Assembly (NCBI GenBank): GCA_013816445.1
Contig: JACDEK010000026.1
Coordinates: 1 to 9,552, forward strand
DNA from: Candidatus Saccharimonadota bacterium
GTDB taxonomy: Bacteria; Patescibacteriota; Saccharimonadia; CAILAD01; BJGX01
Reading direction: 5' to 3'
Length of the DNA: 9,552 bases
Each line of letters opens with the position of its first letter. Within the stretch, counting starts at the first letter, position 1. The translations under genes and the position numbers were made by a program. Shown one piece after another: positions 4,847 through 9,552 of the stretch. Under the pieces are notes generated by a model. The model was not told where the DNA came from, did not search any database, and saw only the letters and a list, made by a program, of their open reading frames with translations.

Positions 4847-7642
4847 GGTGCCCGTGAGCACAACCTAAAAAATATTGACCTCGAGATACCACGCGATAAG
4901 CTGGTAGTAATTACCGGACTCTCCGGATCAGGCAAGTCATCGCTGGCTTTTGATACTATCTATGCTGAGGGCCAACGTCGTTATGTAGAATCACTCAGCG
5001 CCTATGCACGTCAGTTTTTGGGCCTCATGGAAAAGCCTGATGTAGACCTTATAGAAGGCTTGAGCCCAGCTATATCAATTGATCAAAAAAGCTCTAGCCG
5101 CAACCCACGCTCAACCGTTGCAACGGTGACTGAAATATATGATTACTTGCGCCTGCTCTTTGCGCGCATTGGTATACCGCATGACCCAACCACTGGCGAG
5201 ATATTAACCAAACAAACTCCTCAACAAATTGTTGACCTTATCAAGCAATATCCTAAAGACACACGAATTGTTATTTTAGCACCAGTTGTAAAAGACAAAA
5301 AAGGTGAACACCTGCACTTACTAGAAGAGGCCAAAAAAGCTGGCTACACTCGTGTAAGGCTCGATGGCAAACTTTTAGAACTTGATGAACTACCTGCTTT
5401 AGACCGTAACAAAAAACATACTATTGAGATTGCTATTGATAGAATCAATGTAGATGCTACTAACCCTCAGCGATTAGTAGAGTCTGTTGAAGCTGCCTTG
5501 CACCTTGGTGAAGGAGTTATTACGGTACTAAACTTTGATACTAATGAAGAGCAATTGTTTTCAGAGCACTTTACAACCGCCGACTCAAACTTTGCTTTGC
5601 CAGAAATTCAACCCAGACTCTTTAGTTTTAATAGCCCCCATGGCGCGTGCCCAACCTGCATGGGGCTTGGTTCGCTGCTGATAGTAGATGCAGAAATGAT
5701 TGTACCCAATAAAAGCCTCAGTATTTTAGAAGGGGCGATAAGACCCTGGAGCCGTACGACGCAACGAATGAGTTGGTACACTAAGCTACTAGAATCAATT
5801 GCCAAAGCACATAAGTTTAGCCTAACAACTCCTATAAAAAACCTGACAGAAAAAGACTTAAAAATTATTTATTATGGAACAGGTGATGAAGAGATAGGTG
5901 TACCAGGGCCAGGTGGACGAATGTATAAAACTAAGTTTGAAGGTGTGATTCCAAACTTAGAACGTCGGTACCGTGAGACTGATAGTGACTTTGTAAAACG
6001 CGAAATAGAAAAGTACATGACTACGCAAATATGCGGCAGTTGTGACGGTAAGCGCTTAAAGCCAGAAGTACTGGCAATAACCGTACACGACAGCTCAATT
6101 GCCGATATTACTGAGCTTACTGTAGAACAAGCTGTAGATTACTTTAGTACAATCAAGCTAGAAAACCAAGAAGCAATTATTGCCACCCAGATACTCAAAG
6201 AAATTAATTCTCGCTTGAAGTTTTTGAACAACGTTGGCTTGAGTTACCTTTCACTTAATCGTAGCGCTACTACACTTGCCGGTGGTGAAGCCCAACGTAT
6301 TCGCTTAGCCACTCAGATAGGCTCAAGCTTAATGGGAGTATTGTATATATTAGACGAGCCTTCTATTGGCTTGCATCAGCGCGATAATGACCGTTTGATT
6401 GAGACGCTTAATACTTTACGTAATCTAGGTAACACCGTCATTGTAGTAGAACATGATGAAGATACAATTCGCGCTGCTGACTATGTGGTAGATATTGGCC
6501 CGCTAGCAGGCGAAGATGGTGGTAAAGTTGTGGCTGCGGGTACACCGGCTGAGGTAGAAAAGGTTGCTGAGTCACTGACTGGCCAGTACCTAAGTGGTAA
6601 AAAATCTATTTCAGCCCCCAAGCAACGTCGCAAGCCAGACGGTAGATACATAGAAATAATTGGTGCAACTGAGCACAATCTCAAAGACGTAACAGTAAAA
6701 ATTCCGCTTGGTATTATGACAGTTGTGAGTGGAGTATCGGGTAGTGGTAAGTCTAGCCTGATTAATGACATTTTGGCACGCAAGCTCAGCCAAGAATATC
6801 ATCGTAGCCAAGAGCCAGCCGGTAAATTTAAAGAAATTAAAGGCACAGAACACCTAGATAAAGTAATTGATATTGATCAAAGCCCAATTGGTAGAACTCC
6901 ACGTAGTAATACCGCCACCTACACAGGTGCATTTAACGACATACGTGATTTGTTTGCGATGGTGCCAGAGGCCAAAATTAGAGGCTATAGTGCTGGGCGG
7001 TTTAGCTTTAACGTAAAGGGTGGGCGCTGTGAAACCTGTAAGGGTGATGGAATTATCAAAATAGAGATGCACTTTTTACCTGATGTGTATGTGACTTGCG
7101 AGACTTGTAATGGCAGACGCTACAACCGTGAAGCCCTAGAGATTTTATATAAAGGTAAAAACATTTCTGATGTTTTACAGATGACGGTTGAAAATGCCTG
7201 TGAGTTCTTTGGTAATATTCCATCTATCTCACGTAAGCTTGAGACATTGCGTAGTGTTGGCCTTGGCTACATTAAGCTGGGTCAGCCAGCTACAACACTG
7301 TCTGGTGGTGAGGCGCAACGTATTAAGCTGGCTTCAGAACTCAGCCGGCGGGCAACAGGCCGAACCTTATACATACTAGACGAGCCAACGACAGGCTTGC
7401 ACTTTGAAGATGTACGTAAGCTTCTTGAGGTATTACAAGCACTGGTTGCGATGGGTAACTCTGTACTGATTATTGAGCATAATCTTGATGTTATTAAGTG
7501 TGCTGACTGGGTAATAGATCTTGGCCCAGAAGGCGGGAGCGGTGGCGGAACAATTGTGGGTGAGGGTACACCTGAGGCCATTGCTGCTATCAAAAACTCT
7601 TATACAGGCATGTATCTCAAAAAGCTTTTGAAGAAAAAATAA
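4823..7642 (+). CDS. uvrA: UvrA, excinuclease ABC subunit A (damage-recognition ATPase)
   Basis: UvrA is a dimeric ABC-type ATPase that finds helix-distorting lesions and loads UvrB. The 939-aa length matches the family (about 940). Both ATP sites look complete: Walker A 'GLSGSGKSS' at 32-40 and 'GVSGSGKSS' at 637-645; signatures 'LAGGEAQR' from 485 and 'LSGGEAQR' from 826; Walker B with Asp511 and Asp853. The C-terminal zinc finger is intact (Cys736, 739, 759, 762), as is the insertion-domain CxxC (404/407). The N-terminal finger is odd. Its second pair is present (Cys276/279), but the expected first CxxC has become Thr252/Ser255 in 'SEHFTTADSNFALPEIQPRL', so it cannot bind zinc in the usual way. 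ATG 4823 is the only in-frame start after a TAA at 4805-4807, with AAAGG 10 nt upstream. It is monocistronic, with its own promoter and a terminator at 7659-7687. Confidence 0.98.
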   Translation: MHDKIIIKGAREHNLKNIDLEIPRDKLVVITGLSGSGKSSLAFDTIYAEGQRRYVESLSAYARQFLGLMEKPDVDLIEGLSPAISIDQKSSSRNPRSTVATVTEIYDYLRLLFARIGIPHDPTTGEILTKQTPQQIVDLIKQYPKDTRIVILAPVVKDKKGEHLHLLEEAKKAGYTRVRLDGKLLELDELPALDRNKKHTIEIAIDRINVDATNPQRLVESVEAALHLGEGVITVLNFDTNEEQLFSEHFTTADSNFALPEIQPRLFSFNSPHGACPTCMGLGSLLIVDAEMIVPNKSLSILEGAIRPWSRTTQRMSWYTKLLESIAKAHKFSLTTPIKNLTEKDLKIIYYGTGDEEIGVPGPGGRMYKTKFEGVIPNLERRYRETDSDFVKREIEKYMTTQICGSCDGKRLKPEVLAITVHDSSIADITELTVEQAVDYFSTIKLENQEAIIATQILKEINSRLKFLNNVGLSYLSLNRSATTLAGGEAQRIRLATQIGSSLMGVLYILDEPSIGLHQRDNDRLIETLNTLRNLGNTVIVVEHDEDTIRAADYVVDIGPLAGEDGGKVVAAGTPAEVEKVAESLTGQYLSGKKSISAPKQRRKPDGRYIEIIGATEHNLKDVTVKIPLGIMTVVSGVSGSGKSSLINDILARKLSQEYHRSQEPAGKFKEIKGTEHLDKVIDIDQSPIGRTPRSNTATYTGAFNDIRDLFAMVPEAKIRGYSAGRFSFNVKGGRCETCKGDGIIKIEMHFLPDVYVTCETCNGRRYNREALEILYKGKNISDVLQMTVENACEFFGNIPSISRKLETLRSVGLGYIKLGQPATTLSGGEAQRIKLASELSRRATGRTLYILDEPTTGLHFEDVRKLLEVLQALVAMGNSVLIIEHNLDVIKCADWVIDLGPEGGSGGGTIVGEGTPEAIAAIKNSYTGMYLKKLLKKK

Positions 7643-7658
7643 ATTTATATAAGCATAC

Positions 7659-7687
7659 AAAAAAAGACCGTCTATCGTGATGGTCTT
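7659..7687. terminator. Bidirectional terminator between uvrA and the minus-strand genes
   Basis: A 9-bp stem (AAGACCGTC 7664-7672, GATGGTCTT 7679-7687) has a 6-nt loop. In the uvrA RNA all nine positions pair (one G-U), but the following sequence is only moderately T-rich. In minus-strand RNA there is one A-C mismatch, but a seven-T run follows (A-run 7659-7665). It lies 21 nt past the uvrA stop and probably serves both convergent transcripts. Confidence 0.75.
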
Positions 7688-7709
7688 CTGCTTGCACTAA
7701 AGTGATCAA

Positions 7710-7742
7710 GGCTACGGGCTGTAAATACTACAACCCGTAGCC
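7710..7742 (-). ncRNA. Long hairpin in the 3' region of the minus-strand transcript
   Basis: The arms 7710-7718 and 7734-7742 (GGCTACGGG/CCCGTAGCC) pair perfectly, and TGTA/TACA (7720-7723, 7729-7732) extend the stem around a 5-nt loop. The one intervening position is a C-A mismatch in plus-strand RNA but a G-U pair in minus-strand RNA. The 14-bp stem is therefore continuous only in the transcript of the 97-aa gene. No U-run follows, so it is not a terminator alone. It may protect the 3' end or be a structured element; no known RNA family is recognised. A weaker 5-bp hairpin (CGTGC/GCACG, 7757-7771) lies between it and the gene. Confidence 0.45.
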
Positions 7743-7797
7743 TATTAAGGACTTGGCGTGCAGTAAGCACGTTACATCCATGTCTGGTCTCCCTCTG

Positions 7798-8091
7798 CTA
7801 TGCCGTCTCTGTCAGGAGTATTGGCCCTGGCGGATTGAAGATGTTGCGAAACTCTTCGGCATAGTCTGAAAGCTCAGTGATCTCGTCTGTAGATAGGTTC
7901 CAGGGCTCAGCTTCGAGCACCAGCACCAGCCTATAGGCTTGATCAGCGTATGACTCTTTGTCGTTTGGCCGTCTACGACCCATATCGATGTGATCCCAGA
8001 TCTCAAAGAGATCAAGAATAATCGACACAAGCTGTGATTCGGTCTCTGACTCAGAGTGCGCTTCTACGAGTGCTTCAGAGAAACTACTCAT
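7798..8091 (-). CDS. 97-aa acidic protein of unknown function
   Basis: I do not recognise this protein. It is strongly acidic and predicted to be helical. It begins 'MSSFSEALVEAHSESETESQ', has a middle helix 'LVSIILDLFEIWDHIDMG', a basic RRR patch, then 'YADQAYRLVLVLEAE' and 'DEITELSDYAEEFRNIF', ending in a short Pro-rich tail. There is no signal peptide or membrane segment. I place the start at 8091 rather than at the longer in-frame ATG at 8139. An excellent promoter has its -10 at 8138-8143, so RNA would start near 8131, after the 8139 ATG has passed. A strong SD (AAGGGGGTG) sits about 8 nt before the 8091 ATG. It lies downstream of, and in the same direction as, the surface-protein gene. 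Confidence 0.7.
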   Translation of the reverse strand: MSSFSEALVEAHSESETESQLVSIILDLFEIWDHIDMGRRRPNDKESYADQAYRLVLVLEAEPWNLSTDEITELSDYAEEFRNIFNPPGPILLTETA

Positions 8092-8121
8092 TAATTTTTC
8101 ACCCCCTTCTAAGGGTAGTGG

Positions 8122-8144
8122 GTACAATAACACCTTCATTGTAC
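8122..8144. promoter_or_regulatory. Candidate operator: inverted repeat over the -10 and start site
   Basis: GTACAAT (8122-8128) and ATTGTAC (8138-8144) are perfect 7-bp inverted repeats with a 9-nt spacer. They cover the -10 box and transcription start of the 97-aa gene, a typical place for a dimeric repressor to bind. No regulator is encoded nearby, so this is only a candidate. Confidence 0.35.
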
Positions 8145-8165
8145 AACTCTCGGTCTAAAAGTCAA
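8138..8165 (-). promoter_or_regulatory. Promoter of the 97-aa gene
   Basis: On the minus strand, the -35 TTGACT (8160-8165), a 16-nt spacer and the -10 TACAAT (8138-8143) form a near-consensus sigma70 promoter. It lies in the 118-bp gap after the surface-protein gene, where I see no clear terminator, so read-through from that gene is also possible. Confidence 0.7.
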
Positions 8166-8209
8166 GTAGTTATTGTGTCAATGTATTGTATGTACAGAGA
8201 GACATGGCC

Positions 8210-9552
8210 TTACGGTTGTGATGTTTCTACGGCAAACCAGTTGAACTGGGTCTCTGTTGGTTGAGCAGGGTCAATATCTATCTCAAAACCATCTTTAGTA
8301 ATATTTGTAACTCCATACTTTGGTGCAATTATACCTATTGGGGTGGCATTAATAATTGGTGGAGTGTTGTATGGCTTACTAAACTGTACAACAATCTTTG
8401 TTTCCCCAATTGGTATTTTAACTGTTCCGGCAGTATTGTTATTAACAATAATCTTGTCACCAAAGGTGGTTGGGGCCTCAAAGTTTACGCTACTCTTAAA
8501 GATTGTCTTATCTATAAAGGTCGCAAGCTTGTAGAATATACTGTTGCCTAAGAACTCAGCCGGGCCAGTAACTTTGAGCGCACCATTAGCAAACAATGTA
8601 CCATTTGAGGTGAGATCACCAGATACAATGGCAGTTTGAGCAGTAATATCTTTGAGGTTAACTGTTGCATTTGTTGTGCCGTTTGAAGCTACACCTGGTT
8701 GGGTAGTTGTTCCGGTTGAAGCTTGCTGGGCTTGCTCGAGAGCAGAAATTTTATTGGTAAACACTTCTAAGCCTTCTATTTGATTGGCCTTAATCTTATC
8801 TGCCGTAACTGTACCCTTGAAAGTAGCATTGCCCTTATCGTCTATGCTGGCCACTTCTGCTTTTTCGCTATCTTGAATGATTAATCTACCGTTACTCTTA
8901 AGATCAACTGCAATATTAGTATTAGTAGAAGAGGTGATAGAGTCTGTAGACACATTATTGGCAGTGAGCTGAGGGGTAATCACCTCTAGGGCAGCACTCA
9001 CACGGTCTGTATATATCTCAGAAATATCTGTCGCATCTGTCTGTACCTTACCTTCAGTAGAGAAATAAGCTAAAGCTTTTTGTGCGAGGGTTTGTTGAGC
9101 GTCAGTATTACTAGTAGTAACGCCTTCTAAAACATCAGTAATTTTAGTGCCATTAGCATGGCTATTCTTAATAAACACAAGTACGTAGTTAGGGCCATTA
9201 CCATCATAGGTACCTAGTGATTGACCAATAATTGCTCCGGCTTTGGTGGCTTTCATTGCCACCCCAGGTGTAGAAGATGGAGTAAGAGCATCTCCGGGTT
9301 TTATAGTACCATTTTCTAAAGATACTTTTACCGGAACACGACCAGCGAGTGCAACAAGAGCCGTGCCTGATCCACCCTGTGTATTATCGCCAATAATCAA
9401 TCCAGGCTGGGTTGAGATTACTCCAATTGTCTGACTGTCATAAGCTCCACTGCTTTTTTTCACCCCAGCATTGATTGCAGGGTCAATAGACACAACGTCA
9501 CCAGCCATTAGACTGCTATCATTAGTACCATATATTTCGGCAAGGTCAGCAC
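8210..9552 (-). CDS. C-terminal part of a large surface/fibre-type protein (5' end outside window)
   Basis: The frame is open to the right edge; 446 residues are visible and the true N-terminus is missing. The ATG at 9508 is internal, because the codons before it read 'ADLAEIYGTNDSSL', continuous with 'MAGDVVSIDP'. This 'DxAEhY...GDVV' head and the following 'VALAGRVPVKVS', 'IKPGDALTPSSTPGVAMK' and 'AGAIIGQSLG' resemble the domain seen near the C-terminus of fibre-like and autoproteolytic (peptidase G2-like) surface proteins in phages and CPR bacteria. Next come Thr/Asn/Ser-rich beta-repeat stretches ('GRLIIQDSEK', 'GNATFKGTVTADKI', 'GALKVTGPAEF'), a short coiled-coil 'NKISALEQAQQ', and a terminal beta-sandwich with 'VQFSKPYNTPPIINATP' and 'FNWFAVETSQP', suggestive of a binding tip. 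No membrane anchor is visible in this part. The family call is tentative. Confidence 0.6.
   Translation of the reverse strand, partial: ADLAEIYGTNDSSLMAGDVVSIDPAINAGVKKSSGAYDSQTIGVISTQPGLIIGDNTQGGSGTALVALAGRVPVKVSLENGTIKPGDALTPSSTPGVAMKATKAGAIIGQSLGTYDGNGPNYVLVFIKNSHANGTKITDVLEGVTTSNTDAQQTLAQKALAYFSTEGKVQTDATDISEIYTDRVSAALEVITPQLTANNVSTDSITSSTNTNIAVDLKSNGRLIIQDSEKAEVASIDDKGNATFKGTVTADKIKANQIEGLEVFTNKISALEQAQQASTGTTTQPGVASNGTTNATVNLKDITAQTAIVSGDLTSNGTLFANGALKVTGPAEFLGNSIFYKLATFIDKTIFKSSVNFEAPTTFGDKIIVNNNTAGTVKIPIGETKIVVQFSKPYNTPPIINATPIGIIAPKYGVTNITKDGFEIDIDPAQPTETQFNWFAVETSQP

Noticed and set aside
7433..7660. Minus-strand ORF overlapping the uvrA 3' end
   Set aside because: It lies almost wholly inside the well-supported uvrA frame and has no family resemblance.
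7643..7797. tRNA or rRNA fragment in the uvrA downstream gap
   Set aside because: No acceptor/T-arm pairing or TTC loop was found. The structure is explained by a terminator and hairpins.

Overview
The window comes from a small bacterial genome with tightly packed genes. It is moderately AT-rich and uses ATG and GTG starts and TGA as an ordinary stop. Three things point to a Patescibacteria/CPR bacterium, possibly a Saccharibacterium: the small helical protein ahead of uvrB, the cytoplasmic Tiki-like protein, and the long fibre-like surface protein with a 'DLAEIYGTND...AGDVVSIDP' head. This placement is an inference from protein style; no marker gene settles it.

Left part (1-4256, + strand). 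Four genes form a very tight operon: a 108-aa conserved-looking small protein, uvrB (GTG start, 5-nt gap), a 382-aa putative Tiki/TraB/ChaN-like hydrolase (ATGA overlap with uvrB), and a 256-aa HExxH zinc peptidase candidate (TAATG overlap). The DNA repair helicase is therefore translationally linked to two putative metallohydrolases of unknown role.

Middle (4252-4846). This is the most unusual stretch. A perfect 99-bp direct repeat (4252-4350 and 4748-4846) carries the uvrA promoter, 5' leader and first eight uvrA codons. It flanks 397 bp that hold a complete minus-strand transcription unit: promoter, RBS, 76-aa proline-rich ORF and hairpin terminator. Copy 2 drives the intact uvrA. Copy 1 is an orphan promoter with an eight-codon uvrA stub that ends at once in TGA. 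It looks like a small cassette inserted at codon 8 of uvrA, with the uvrA 5' end duplicated so that the gene survives. An assembly artefact must be excluded.

Right part. uvrA (4823-7642, +) is full length, but the first CxxC of its N-terminal zinc finger has become Thr/Ser. The interval 7643-7797 holds a bidirectional terminator and a long hairpin that pairs best in the minus-strand RNA. Two minus-strand genes follow: a 97-aa acidic unknown (start reassigned to 8091 from a clear promoter and RBS) and the C-terminal 446 residues of a surface/fibre-type protein that runs off the right edge.

UvrA and UvrB are the damage-recognition half of nucleotide excision repair; uvrC is not in the window. 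No tRNA, rRNA, CRISPR array, transposase or integrase was seen.
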